A stretch of DNA of 64,000 nucleotides from positions 310,001 to 374,000 of the forward strand of contig NZ_VTOL01000007.1 of NCBI RefSeq assembly GCF_009801115.1, written 5' to 3'. Below, in pieces: positions 1 through 8,971 of this stretch. The DNA comes from Dyadobacter sp. 3J3. GTDB taxonomy: Bacteria > Bacteroidota > Bacteroidia > Cytophagales > Spirosomataceae. Position numbers and translations under genes: made by a program. The notes below the pieces were generated by a model. The model was not told the DNA's origin. It saw only the letters and a list, made by a program, of their open reading frames with translations, and made no database searches. The stretch's first letter is position 1; every line of letters begins with the position of its first letter.

Positions 1-59
1 CGGTAAAGAATAAGTTCTTTCAGGATTTCGGTATCGGGTTTGGGGATTTCATCGCTCAT
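1..59 (-). CDS. Start of a truncated unknown protein (N-terminus only)
   Basis: An ATG on the minus strand at position 59 opens a frame that runs off the left edge of the window and encodes about 19 residues beginning MSDEIPKPDTEILKEL. It lies 18 bp downstream of the pncB stop codon in the same direction, so it is probably co-transcribed with pncB. It does not begin like a PncA nicotinamidase. No function can be assigned from this fragment. Confidence 0.5.
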   Translation of the reverse strand, partial: MSDEIPKPDTEILKELILY

Positions 60-77
60 TTTACTCTCAATTTTTAA

Positions 78-1541
78 TTATTTGGCAGCCCTCAATTTCA
101 CAATCAGATCTGTTTTCATATCAAACAAATCTTTTTCAAGTCCCACAGGATAAGTATGAGGGTTCACAAAACGTTTGATTCCCCTATGGAAATGTGCTAA
201 CTGCTGTTCAACACGTTCACGGGTTTCATGAATGGAGGGCAGGCTGTATACCAACTTCCCTTCTGCAAAAATGGCAACCAGTAAATCTTCATAACATTCG
301 GTCTCTGAAAAAGACCTGGTTTTAGTAAAATCATAGGGATCCACCATGGTAGGTTTTCCGGAGAGCGGAGTTTCGATATTGAAAATCATATCCGAAATAA
401 AACCTTTTGCATCTTTGAAACGGCGAACCTGCTGAATTCCGGGTGTAGAAACTTTAATTGCCTGCTCGGATAATTTGAGCTTATAATCCCATTCGCCGGA
501 TCCATTTCTGATGGCAGCCAGTTTAAAAACGCCTCCTAATGCAGGCTGATCAAATGCTGTTACAAGCTTGGTCCCAATTCCCCAAACGTTGATTTTAGCC
601 CCCTGGATTTTCAAACTGTCCATGATATATTCATCCAGGTCATTACTGGCTACAATATTTGTTTTTTCAAATCCTGCCTCATCCAGCAATTTTCTCGCTT
701 CAATACTCAAATAAGCCAAATCACCCGAATCCAGACGAATTCCGCCAAGCTCATAACCCCTCTTGCGAAGCTGATTTCCAACAATAATTGCATTTTCTAC
801 ACCCTGGATAGAATCGTATGTATCAACCAGCAACGTCACATTATTTGGCATGTACTTCGCATAGTTTTCAAAAGATTCGAGCTCGCTGTCAAAAGACATA
901 ACCCAGCTATGCGCATGTGTGCCCTTCACCGGAATACCATAAAGTTTGCCAGCCAAAACATTTGAAGTCGCATCAAAACCGCCGATATATGCAGCACGAC
1001 TGGCCGTCATTCCCCCATCCGGGCCTTGGGCTCGTCTCAATCCAAATTCAAGTAGCGCATCATCCTTCGCAATCAGGCGCATTCTGGCTGCTTTTGTTGC
1101 AATTAGCGACTGAAAATTCAGAAGATTTAATAATGGAGTTTCTAATAACTGACATTGTAAAACCGGCCCTTGAATCCTTAGCAATGGTTCATTTGGAAAA
1201 ACAACGGTACCTTCCGGAATCGCGTCGACACTGCATTTAAATTCCATCGTACGCAGGTAATCAAGAAATTCAGTTTCAAAAAGCACTTTCCCATCACTTC
1301 CCGTCAGTGAACCAATGTATTCGAGATCTTCTTCATCAATACGATATTCATTGAGATAATCGATCACGCTGCTTAGTCCACAGGCGATCGTAAAACCACC
1401 TTGAAAAGGATGTTTACGAAAATAAAGATTGAAAACAGCTTCCTGTTCTGCTTTGCCAGATTTCCAATAGCCGTAAGCCATCGTTAACTGATACAAATCG
1501 GTGAGCAGACTTAACGAGGTGTCATATAGGCGATTGATCAT
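78..1541 (-). CDS. pncB: Nicotinate phosphoribosyltransferase
   Basis: Converts nicotinate and PRPP to nicotinate mononucleotide in the cytoplasmic NAD salvage (Preiss-Handler) pathway. The 487-residue length fits the long bacterial NAPRTase group. Family-type segments are visible: YQLTMAYGYW near residues 17-26, FGLRRAQG at 166-173, GTHAHSW at 207-213 and RLDSGDL at 269-275, the last two belonging to the phosphoribosyl-binding and catalytic barrel. The ATG at 1541 gives the expected N-terminus. It is divergent from the small XRE regulator at 1745, with a 203-bp spacer. A truncated gene follows 18 bp downstream. Nothing unusual is seen. Confidence 0.95.
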   Translation of the reverse strand: MINRLYDTSLSLLTDLYQLTMAYGYWKSGKAEQEAVFNLYFRKHPFQGGFTIACGLSSVIDYLNEYRIDEEDLEYIGSLTGSDGKVLFETEFLDYLRTMEFKCSVDAIPEGTVVFPNEPLLRIQGPVLQCQLLETPLLNLLNFQSLIATKAARMRLIAKDDALLEFGLRRAQGPDGGMTASRAAYIGGFDATSNVLAGKLYGIPVKGTHAHSWVMSFDSELESFENYAKYMPNNVTLLVDTYDSIQGVENAIIVGNQLRKRGYELGGIRLDSGDLAYLSIEARKLLDEAGFEKTNIVASNDLDEYIMDSLKIQGAKINVWGIGTKLVTAFDQPALGGVFKLAAIRNGSGEWDYKLKLSEQAIKVSTPGIQQVRRFKDAKGFISDMIFNIETPLSGKPTMVDPYDFTKTRSFSETECYEDLLVAIFAEGKLVYSLPSIHETRERVEQQLAHFHRGIKRFVNPHTYPVGLEKDLFDMKTDLIVKLRAAK

Positions 1542-1744
1542 TCCCGAATTTTTTAATTAAAATAGAATGACTAATTACTAAAAATTACCCGGTTTGCATT
1601 TATAGAACGGGTATTTTTCTAAGAGTAGGACGAATATTTCCCTTAATATCTTTTCCCTATATGATCTGACAGCAAACCGTTGTCGTATATCACAGCAAAA
1701 ATTTATCAAAATAATATAGAGATCAACCTAATTTTTAAGGCATT

Positions 1745-2014
1745 ATGAAAGTAGTTGTGGAAGCAAAGTTAAAAGCGGTAGCCACGAATATTAGAAAAAT
1801 CCGGGAATACAGAGGTTATCCACAGGAATATCTGGCAATGAAATTAGGAATCAGCCAGAATGCTTACAGTAAGATCGAATTGGCGTATACAAGATTGACA
1901 GTTGAGCGATTATTTGAAATTACATCAATTCTTGAAATTGATATCGTAACACTTCTTAACAACACAAACGGAGATATGGTACAGCTGAATGCAGCAGCCG
2001 TTCAAAATAATTAG
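1745..2014 (+). CDS. Small XRE-family helix-turn-helix protein
   Basis: An 89-residue protein that is almost entirely one HTH_3/XRE domain, at about residues 12-70. The recognition region contains the pattern QEYLAMKLGISQNAYSKIE, typical of Cro/C1-type DNA-binding domains. No ligand or dimerisation domain follows, only a short polar tail. Such short XRE proteins in Bacteroidota are usually stand-alone regulators, but the target cannot be deduced. It is transcribed divergently from pncB and is followed by a strong hairpin terminator, so it is monocistronic. No toxin partner is visible next to it. Confidence 0.85.
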   Translation: MKVVVEAKLKAVATNIRKIREYRGYPQEYLAMKLGISQNAYSKIELAYTRLTVERLFEITSILEIDIVTLLNNTNGDMVQLNAAAVQNN

Positions 2015-2057
2015 TTGATGAATATTGGTTATAATTAGATAGGTGGTAAGTATTGAA

Positions 2058-2106
2058 CAAAAGGCAGAAAACTATTCCAAAAATGGGAAGTCTTCTGCCT
2101 TTTTTG
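2058..2106 (+). terminator. Rho-independent terminator after the XRE gene
   Basis: AAAGGCAGAA pairs with TTCTGCCTTT across a loop of roughly 20 bases, and the second arm runs into a T tract. It begins about 45 bp after the stop codon at 2014. Confidence 0.8.
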
Positions 2107-2359
2107 AGTTATCCTGGTATTAAAATCCACCATTTTAATCATCCAAAAATAAATAGTAACTGCTATTATTCTGCTCTATTTAACAACGAACATTACCAAT
2201 TTCATCGTCGAATTTTTACCATTCAAACTTTTTTTCTTTCATCATGCAACATTCTTGCTTCACTTTGTATCTATCAAGAGAAAGCCGGATACTTGGTTTC
2301 CGTTCATCCAACAAAATAACCTTTTATGTAATCTAAGGTTCTATGTTATACCAAGTACT

Positions 2360-2367
2360 TATCTTTG
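2360..2367 (+). promoter_or_regulatory. Bacteroidota -7 promoter element (TATCTTTG)
   Basis: TATCTTTG matches the TAnnTTTG consensus of the Bacteroidota primary sigma factor. It lies about 90 bp before the start of the outer-membrane protein gene. No good -33 TTTG is seen at standard spacing, so this is a motif match only. Confidence 0.45.
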
Positions 2368-2455
2368 CAATGTACCAGATATTCTTGAATGCCTGAGTTA
2401 ACACAATTCTGAATATTTGAAAATATCGGGTTCGTAATATAACCATCTATTAGCC

Positions 2456-4897
2456 ATGAAATTCTTTATTAATCTGACAGTAGCGCTGCTACTTAGCGGT
2501 AGCTTTGTGCTCGCTCAAACCACAACGACAAAAGGAAAAGTCTCCGGGGCAATTCTGGATGAGAAATCCCAGCCTTTTCCTTTTGTCAATGTTTTACTGT
2601 TAAAAGCGAAAGATTCAACCCTTGCCAAAGGACTTGCTGCTGACGAAAACGGAAAATTTCTTTTCGATCAGGTTGATACTGGCGAATACATGGCGATGGT
2701 ATCCATGGTTGGTTATCAAAAAGCTTACAGCAAAAATTTCTCCGTAAAAGAAAATGCTGTAAATCTTCCCTCTTTTACTTTACAACCAGAATCACAAGCA
2801 CTGAATGAAGTGACTGTTGTGGCTAAAAAACCCTTCATAGAGCAGCAAATTGACCGTACAGTAATTAATGTTGAGAACAGTATTGTCTCCGCCGGTGCCA
2901 CCGCGTTGGAAGTTTTGGAACGCTCCCCAGGCATTACAGTCGATCAACAAAACGATAAGCTGCAACTTCGCGGAAAAGATGGTGTCATTGTGCAAATCGA
3001 TGGCAAACAGACTTATCTGAGTCAGGCTGAGCTTGTGAATCTGCTAAGAAATACGCCGAGCGATAATATTGAAAAAATTGAGCTAATCACCAATCCATCA
3101 GCAAAATACGATGCTGCCGGAAACTCAGGGATTATCAATATAAAGTTTAAGAAAAATAAAAATTTCGGAACGAATGGTAACTTTTCAATTGGCGGCGGTA
3201 TTGCTACACCAGATTATGGACGTGGAAATGGATCGCTGGCATTGAATAACAGAAAAGGAAAAGTTAGCCTTTTTGGAACAGCAAGTGCTTTTAAAGGTGA
3301 AGGTTTCAACAACCAAACCATTTACCGCGCTATTCCTTACGAAGGAAAAACGACAACTTTCAACATGATTTCAAAAAGTGAATGGCGGTCACAAAACTAT
3401 AATTACCGTGTAGGAATGGACTATTTCGCCACGGATAAAACGACAATTGGTGTTCTCTTCTCAGGTTTTTATAATGAATGGAAAAATCCGATCAGAGCAA
3501 CAAATGCAGAAATATTAAATGATGATCTGAGCCTTCAGCAAACCTATCATACGGATATGAAAGCGAACAATCACATGAATAATATCAGCGCGAATGTTAA
3601 CCTGAAACATCAATTTAACGACAAAGGTAAAGAATTGACCTTCGATGCCGATTACGTTCAATATGATAGCAAAGGATACAACTTTTTGGATACCAGATAT
3701 TTTAAACCGGACGGATCTTCAAACGGAAATCCCGACATAGTTAGAAATAATATGCCTGCATTGATCAACATAGGTGTGGCCAAAATGGATTATACACAAC
3801 CATTAGGTAAAGGAAAATTTGAAGCCGGATTGAAGTCAAGTTATGTCAAATCGGACAACAATATGATTTTTGAAGTGAAAACCGACGACTGGGCTCTTGA
3901 TCCTACACGTACTAATCAATTCAAATACACCGAAAATATAAATGCGGGATACGCCAATTACAATGGCCAATTCAATGCAAAAACAAAATACCAGCTGGGT
4001 TTACGTGCGGAATATACACACGCAGTCGGGAATTCGATAACGCTGAACAGCATCAGAAACCGTAAATATCTGAATGTGTTTCCAAGTGTTTTCTTATCAA
4101 GAAACCTTGACAGCAGCAATGTTCTGAATTTGTCATACAGTTACCGGATCGATCGCCCGAATTACCAGTCGCTGAATCCATTTGAATACTATCTGGATCC
4201 ATATACTTTCCAAAAAGGTAATCCAAACCTTCGTCCGCAGTATACGCATTCGTTTCAGTTGGTGCACGTTTATAAGAGTTTCCTGAACACAACGCTGGCA
4301 TACAGCCGTGTGAAAGATATGATTGCTGACGAAGTACCGATGTTGGTTCCTGAGAAAAACCAAACCTATGTAACATCAGAAAACCTTGATAACCAGAATT
4401 ATATAAGTTTAACAATATCAGCACCTATTCCAATTACGAAATGGTGGAATGCACAAACCAATTTATCAGGTGCTTATAATCACTATAAAACCTTTTACCG
4501 GAACGCACCGTTTGACATGAAGATTTTCACTTATAACGCTTTTGTCAACAATACTTTTACGCTTTCAAAAACCTGGACAGCAGAGCTTTCAGGATGGTTT
4601 AACAGCCCGGCGATATATGGATTGCTGTCAGCTAAATCACAAGGTGCCATCAGTCTTGGTTTGCAGAAATCATTGATGGATAAAAAAGCTACGATCCGTT
4701 TTAGCGTTCAGGATCCTTTCTGGACAAATAAATTCAGAGGAACGACGAAGTTTGAAGATATTGATTTGAGAGTTAAAAGCACATGGCCAAGCCGCCAGTT
4801 CCGACTTGTTTTCACATACCGATTTGGTAACCAAAATGTAAAAACAAGACAACGCAGCACAGGTTCTGACGATATTCAGTCCCGTGTCAAAAGTTAA
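2456..4897 (+). CDS. Outer-membrane beta-barrel family protein with CarboxypepD_reg-like N-terminus
   Basis: An 813-residue outer-membrane protein. Residues 1-20 form a signal peptide ending in VLAQ. Residues about 26-110 look like a carboxypeptidase-D regulatory-like fold (the VSGAILDEKSQPFPFVNVLL pattern). A plug-like region follows at about 120-220 (APFIEQQ/TALEVLERSPGI type), and the rest is beta-barrel rich in aromatic alternations. This is the architecture of the OMP_b-brl_3 relatives of TonB-dependent receptors, which in this phylum often sit near regulators and lack a dedicated partner. The substrate is unknown. It is a single-gene unit with a promoter motif upstream and a hairpin terminator downstream. 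Confidence 0.85.
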   Translation: MKFFINLTVALLLSGSFVLAQTTTTKGKVSGAILDEKSQPFPFVNVLLLKAKDSTLAKGLAADENGKFLFDQVDTGEYMAMVSMVGYQKAYSKNFSVKENAVNLPSFTLQPESQALNEVTVVAKKPFIEQQIDRTVINVENSIVSAGATALEVLERSPGITVDQQNDKLQLRGKDGVIVQIDGKQTYLSQAELVNLLRNTPSDNIEKIELITNPSAKYDAAGNSGIINIKFKKNKNFGTNGNFSIGGGIATPDYGRGNGSLALNNRKGKVSLFGTASAFKGEGFNNQTIYRAIPYEGKTTTFNMISKSEWRSQNYNYRVGMDYFATDKTTIGVLFSGFYNEWKNPIRATNAEILNDDLSLQQTYHTDMKANNHMNNISANVNLKHQFNDKGKELTFDADYVQYDSKGYNFLDTRYFKPDGSSNGNPDIVRNNMPALINIGVAKMDYTQPLGKGKFEAGLKSSYVKSDNNMIFEVKTDDWALDPTRTNQFKYTENINAGYANYNGQFNAKTKYQLGLRAEYTHAVGNSITLNSIRNRKYLNVFPSVFLSRNLDSSNVLNLSYSYRIDRPNYQSLNPFEYYLDPYTFQKGNPNLRPQYTHSFQLVHVYKSFLNTTLAYSRVKDMIADEVPMLVPEKNQTYVTSENLDNQNYISLTISAPIPITKWWNAQTNLSGAYNHYKTFYRNAPFDMKIFTYNAFVNNTFTLSKTWTAELSGWFNSPAIYGLLSAKSQGAISLGLQKSLMDKKATIRFSVQDPFWTNKFRGTTKFEDIDLRVKSTWPSRQFRLVFTYRFGNQNVKTRQRSTGSDDIQSRVKS

Positions 4898-4963
4898 TCA
4901 AAAGAGATAATGACGGTCATGGTTGTGACTTATTTATAAATTAGTTAGGTTAATAATACGGAC

Positions 4964-4998
4964 AATCCATTCTTCATTTGAGGAATGGATTTCTTTTT
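4964..4998 (+). terminator. Terminator after the outer-membrane protein gene
   Basis: AATCCATTC pairs with GAATGGATT across a 10-base loop, followed by TTCTTTTTG. It lies 67 bp after the stop at 4897. Confidence 0.7.
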
Positions 4999-5009
4999 GA
5001 ATGGATGCT

Positions 5010-5045
5010 AGCGATTAGCTTTTGGCTATTAGCAATTAGTTGGCG
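5010..5045. repeat. GCTA-TTAGC word-family spacer repeat
   Basis: Short self-complementary words (GCTAGCGATTAGC, TTGGCTATTAGCAATTAG) that recur in other spacers of this window, at 46575-46612 and 63226-63290. They look like a low-complexity intergenic repeat family and carry no gene. Confidence 0.5.
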
Positions 5046-5085
5046 AAAGAACAAAGTACTAAGCGGATAGAAAATTTGAGTTTAT

Positions 5086-5735
5086 TTTTTGACAAAAAAA
5101 ATTGAGAACCAAACGACAAGCGTCCTATTCTCAATTTCCTATTATTAACATATCAGCCGTCGGCTTTCGGCAATCGGCTATCAGATTCCAGCTCAAATTA
5201 AACAGTTACAAACTAAAAATTCCTTTTTGACAAAAAAAATTGAGAACCAAACGACAAGCGTCCTATTCTCAATTTCCTATTATTAACATATCAGCCGTCG
5301 GCTTTCGGCAATCGGCTATCAGATTCCAGCTCAAATTAAACAGTTACAAACTAAAAATTCCTTTTTGACAAAAAAAATTGAGAACCAAACGACAAGCGTC
5401 CAATTCTCAATTTCCTATTATTAACATATCAGCCGTCGGCTTTCGGCAATCGGCTATCAGATTCCAGCTCAAATTAAACAGTTACAAACTAAAAATTCCT
5501 TTTTGGCACAAAAAAATTGAGAACCAAACGACAAGCGTCCAATTCTCAATTTCCCATCATTAACATATCAGCCGTCGGCTTTCGGCAATCGAAGGTCAGA
5601 TTCTGTCCGAAATAAAAATCAGGTTTGAAGCTGAATTATGATCAATTTTTGACAAAAAAAATTGAGAACCAAACGACAAGCGTCCTATTCTCAATTTCCC
5701 ATCATTAACAATTAACAACTAACCATTAACAATTA
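5086..5735. repeat. Tandem array, about 4.5 copies of a 138-bp hairpin-bearing unit
   Basis: The same unit begins at the TTTTTGAC/TTTTTGGC junctions near 5091, 5229, 5367, 5505 and 5651. The first three intervals are exactly 138 bp and the fourth is 146 bp because the second half of copy 4 has diverged. Copy 5 is cut short and merges into TTAACAATTAAC words at the pgk stop codon. Each unit carries AAATTGAGAA and TTCTCAATTT, a perfect 10-bp inverted repeat around an 18- to 19-base loop that includes GACAAGCGTC. A second half contains the AGCCG-T-CGGCT palindrome and CGGCTTTCGGC words. The copies are almost identical, suggesting recent duplication. No protein is encoded. Confidence 0.9.
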
Positions 5736-6920
5736 ATCCAAGGCCGCAACCCCAGGCAAAACTTTACCTTCCATATATTCAAGTAACGCACCACCACCTG
5801 TTGAAACGTAGCTTACGCGATCTCCGTAACCTGCGTTGTTCACAGCAGAAGCTGAATCTCCACCACCAATTAGTGAGAAAGCATCGTTTTCTTCCGTTGC
5901 AGCAACTACTGCCTCAGCGATTGCGTTGGTTCCGATTGCGAAATTAGGGAATTCAAAAACGCCCATCGGACCATTCCAAAGAACAGTTTTCGATGCAGCA
6001 ATGATTCCTTTGAACAATTCAACCGACTCAGGTCCGATATCCAAACCTTCCCAGTCATCAGGAATTTCAGCAGCAGGGACAGTCTGGCGACTTGCGTCAT
6101 TGCTAAATTTATCGGCAATTACTGTATCAATCGGCAAAACGATATTTACACCCTTTTCTTTTGCTTTTTCAAGCAATTCAAGAGTTAAATCCATTTTATC
6201 CGCTTCAAGTAAAGATTTTCCGATATTTCCGCCTAGTGCTTTTGTAAAAGTATATGACATTCCGCCTCCGATGATCAGGTTATCAACCTTATCAAGCAAA
6301 CGTTCAATGATCAAAATCTTGTCAGAAATTTTAGCTCCACCCATAATCGCAGTGAAAGGACGTTCTGAATGTTCTAAAAGCCTTTCTGCATTATCAAGCT
6401 CAGCCTGCATTACATATCCGCAAACTTTGTCTTTGAAAAACTTACCGATTACAGCAGTGGAAGCATGGGCGCGGTGAGCCGTTCCGAATGCATCCATAAC
6501 CCAGACATCGCCAAGTTTTGACAATTTTTCAGCGAAAGCTTCGTCACCTTTTTCTTCTTCTTTGTAAAAACGAAGGTTTTCAAGCAACAACACTTCACCT
6601 GGTTGCAAAGCAGCGGCCATTTCAGTAGCACTGGCTCCGATACAATCGTCAGCAAACTTAACTGTTTTACCTAAAATTAAAGAAAGAGGGTTAACCAGAT
6701 GTTTTAAAGAATATTTTTCAGACGGTCCATCTTTCGGACGTCCAAGATGGGACATCAAAATCACAGATCCTCCTTCATTAAGAATCTTGCTGATGGTAGG
6801 TATCGTGGCACGGATCCGGGTATCATCCGTAATCTCAAACTTGTCATTAAGCGGTACGTTAAAATCAACGCGCACCAAGGCCTTTTTGCCGGAAAAATTG
6901 TAAGAATCTAATGTTGTCAT
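5733..6920 (-). CDS. pgk: Phosphoglycerate kinase
   Basis: Glycolytic and gluconeogenic transfer of phosphate between 1,3-bisphosphoglycerate and ADP in the cytoplasm. The length of 395 residues is standard. The N-terminal substrate-binding pattern VRVDFNVPL is at residues 16-24, SHLGRPK and [11 protein letters not shown] follow, [10 protein letters not shown] lies mid-protein, and the C-terminal nucleotide site shows [10 protein letters not shown] and [14 protein letters not shown]. The ATG at 6920 gives the canonical start. The stop codon lies directly against the end of the 138-bp tandem repeat array, whose hairpins are the only terminator-like structures downstream. A -7 motif is 30 bp upstream. 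Confidence 0.97.
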   Translation of the reverse strand: MTTLDSYNFSGKKALVRVDFNVPLNDKFEITDDTRIRATIPTISKILNEGGSVILMSHLGRPKDGPSEKYSLKHLVNPLSLILGKTVKFADDCIGASATEMAAALQPGEVLLLENLRFYKEEEKGDEAFAEKLSKLGDVWVMDAFGTAHRAHASTAVIGKFFKDKVCGYVMQAELDNAERLLEHSERPFTAIMGGAKISDKILIIERLLDKVDNLIIGGGMSYTFTKALGGNIGKSLLEADKMDLTLELLEKAKEKGVNIVLPIDTVIADKFSNDASRQTVPAAEIPDDWEGLDIGPESVELFKGIIAASKTVLWNGPMGVFEFPNFAIGTNAIAEAVVAATEENDAFSLIGGGDSASAVNNAGYGDRVSYVSTGGGALLEYMEGKVLPGVAALD

Positions 6921-6949
6921 GGGCTCTAAATGTTGTTTTCCATAGGAAA

Positions 6950-6957
6950 CAAATGTA
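6950..6957 (-). promoter_or_regulatory. -7 promoter element of pgk (TACATTTG)
   Basis: On the minus strand the sequence reads TACATTTG, matching TAnnTTTG. It lies 29 bp upstream of the pgk ATG and predicts a short leader. No strong -33 element is visible. Confidence 0.5.
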
Positions 6958-7137
6958 AGTCAATTCTTTATAAAATACTACGTTATTGAAAAATGGGAAT
7001 AATTTGAATGGGTAAAGTGCAATTTTTACTAATTATATTTTCAATTAATTTTATTTTAATGCACAATTATATGGTTTTTTATAAAAGGTGCTACAATGGC
7101 AGTTCTTACTATATAACCGGCCGGATAAATATGGACT

Positions 7138-7173
7138 TTGTTGAATAATTCTTCTTTTGTCTCGTTATATTTG
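7138..7173 (+). promoter_or_regulatory. Promoter of the VRR-NUC nuclease gene
   Basis: TTTGTTG at 7137-7143 (-33 type) is followed after about 22 bp by TATATTTG at 7166-7173 (-7 type). The downstream GTG start is at 7220, giving a leader of roughly 40 nt. Confidence 0.55.
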
Positions 7174-7219
7174 AATAAAGTTTAGTGGCAAACTGGCTGT
7201 ACCATCTACAATATTCACT

Positions 7220-8911
7220 GTGCAAATTAACGAGTTCCCCAAGGATCTTCCCCCCAAATATTACCACGATTACTTTAATTATGTACTGAATTTCGTGCGT
7301 AAAATGTATGAAGCATTATTGACTGAAAACGAGCTCGAATTCCTGAATTCTTATAACGGGCTTTCGGAAGAAGCACAATGTCTTTTTATCCGATTCAGTA
7401 ATCGCAGCAAATCTTTTTTTCGCGTTAATTCACTTTCCTATTCAGAGATCACGGATATACCGGCGGCTTTGAATGAGCTTCATGATGCACAATTTATCCA
7501 GCAGCTTTGTGAATTGCATGAGGAACGTTTTGAAGAAGTGATGCATCTGTTTACAAAACCGGAACAACTGGAATTCACTAAAATTCTTCAACCCGAAATA
7601 ATGCCTTCTAAATCGATCAAAAAAAACGATCTGATTCGCTGGCTTTTATATGAATACGATTTCAAAATAATCTGCGAGATCATTCAGGAAACAGAACCTG
7701 TTGTCAAAGTTGATTATGAAGCAGAAGTGATGATGATGAAGTTTCTTTTTTTTGGAAACCGACATGCGGATATGACCGAATTTGTAGTTCGGGATCTGGG
7801 TCACGTTCGCTTTCAGTCTTTTGATCAGGAACATTTGTCAGTCCAGTTTGATACCAGGAAAGATGTTGATGATACGTTGATGGTTTCGCTAATGAAGGAA
7901 ACTTTTGACATACTGAAAAATGACCTGCCACCCGAAGAAATTTTCGACTGGTTTATGAACTGGCAGGTTGGCGTTTCAGCAAATCTTAGTCCCAAGTCAC
8001 TTCCCTCCTACCACCTTTTCGTACTTCGCGTTGGCGCCTGGCTTGAAAGAAAAAAAATGTTATCGCAAGCTTTGACTGCCTATCAGCTAACCAACGATGC
8101 GCCTTCCCGGGAAAGACGCGTTCGACTGTTATATAATCTGGGTGAAACAGAAGAAGCATTGGCGCTTTGTGAAGAAATCGCTGAAAATCCTCAAAACGCC
8201 GATGAACGTTATTTTTCACATGACTTTCATGAAAGGATTGTCAACAAAAAAAAGCGTGCTGTCAAACGAACTACGCAGGCATTAAAAGACGCAAGCAGTA
8301 TCGAAATTCCGATTTCTAATCGTTTTCGGGTTGAAAGAGGCGCAATTCAATATTATCAGGATTTAGGTGCGGAAGCCGTTTTTAGTGAAAATGAACCCTG
8401 GCGGGCATTATTCGGACTTTTATTTTGGGATATTATTTATGATACCAATGTGAAGGCAATTCACAATCCATTGCAGCGCGTACCATCTGATTTCTTTTTG
8501 CCCGATTTTTATTTTAAAAGGTCAGGACAACTTTTGGCAAGAATGAAGGATGCGGATACACGAGATACTATTTCAGAAATTGTAGAGAAAACTTTTCATG
8601 AAAAATTTGGGACAACCAATGTGCTTGTAAGCTGGTATCCGGGCATGCTGGAAATTGTTTTGAAACTGATTTCCTTATTGACACCGGAACAAATCCATGC
8701 TGTGCTTTTGGAAATATCTCAAAACATGAGAGAAAACACCAGAGGTTTCCCGGATTTGCTGGTTTGGGATGAAACAGAATATTCCTTTATTGAAATAAAA
8801 TCACCAACCGATCATTTGTCTTCCCGGCAGTTACACTGGCTTCATTTTTTTGCCAATATTGATATTAAAAGCAGAATTGTAAGAGTGAAATGGATTAAAG
8901 AGGAAATATAA
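7220..8911 (+). CDS. FAN1-like VRR-NUC domain nuclease
   Basis: A 563-residue protein with a C-terminal VRR-NUC (PD-(D/E)xK) nuclease domain. The active-site pattern is P511-D512 followed by E525-I-K527, with a downstream Q537. The middle (about 255-330) contains helical, TPR-like pairs (LYNLGETEEALALCEEI). This resembles the bacterial FAN1 architecture, a structure-specific nuclease of interstrand-crosslink repair, although the N-terminal SAP-type domain is not obvious. Translation starts at a GTG, and no ATG is better placed. It is a single gene with its own promoter and shares a bidirectional terminator with the convergent gene. The FAN1 assignment is by family pattern; the crosslink-repair role is inferred. 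Confidence 0.8.
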   Translation: MQINEFPKDLPPKYYHDYFNYVLNFVRKMYEALLTENELEFLNSYNGLSEEAQCLFIRFSNRSKSFFRVNSLSYSEITDIPAALNELHDAQFIQQLCELHEERFEEVMHLFTKPEQLEFTKILQPEIMPSKSIKKNDLIRWLLYEYDFKIICEIIQETEPVVKVDYEAEVMMMKFLFFGNRHADMTEFVVRDLGHVRFQSFDQEHLSVQFDTRKDVDDTLMVSLMKETFDILKNDLPPEEIFDWFMNWQVGVSANLSPKSLPSYHLFVLRVGAWLERKKMLSQALTAYQLTNDAPSRERRVRLLYNLGETEEALALCEEIAENPQNADERYFSHDFHERIVNKKKRAVKRTTQALKDASSIEIPISNRFRVERGAIQYYQDLGAEAVFSENEPWRALFGLLFWDIIYDTNVKAIHNPLQRVPSDFFLPDFYFKRSGQLLARMKDADTRDTISEIVEKTFHEKFGTTNVLVSWYPGMLEIVLKLISLLTPEQIHAVLLEISQNMRENTRGFPDLLVWDETEYSFIEIKSPTDHLSSRQLHWLHFFANIDIKSRIVRVKWIKEEI

Positions 8912-8916
8912 AAAGC

Positions 8917-8948
8917 AAAAGAACCTCTCAAAATTGAAAGGTTCTTTT
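8917..8948. terminator. Bidirectional terminator between convergent genes
   Basis: AAAAGAACCT and AGGTTCTTTT form a perfect 10-bp stem with a 12-base loop. A and T tracts on the two sides let it serve both the nuclease gene and the minus-strand gene ending at 8972. Confidence 0.85.
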
Positions 8949-8971
8949 CTCATTAACACCCAAGTGCAGAT

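Larger units (their letters stand above)
2015..2455. other. Spacer with terminator and promoter, no gene
   Basis: A 441-bp AT-rich spacer. It holds the terminator of the XRE gene and, near its right end, a -7 promoter motif for the outer-membrane protein gene. A weak TTG-started frame (2053-2319) reads straight through the terminator hairpin and has no recognisable domain, so I do not call it a gene. Confidence 0.6.

Noticed and set aside
2053..2319. TTG-started 88-codon frame after the XRE gene
   Set aside because: It reads through a strong terminator hairpin, has AT-driven composition, and shows no domain.
5378..5563. 61-codon frame inside the tandem repeats
   Set aside because: It follows from repeat structure; the frame is broken by the repeat length and shared by each copy only in part.
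5086..5735. Tandem repeats as a CRISPR array
   Set aside because: Units are 138 bp, contiguous and contain no unique spacers between short direct repeats; no cas genes are near.
5836..6477. 213-codon plus-strand frame opposite pgk
   Set aside because: Antisense shadow of pgk codons; pgk is unmistakable on the minus strand.
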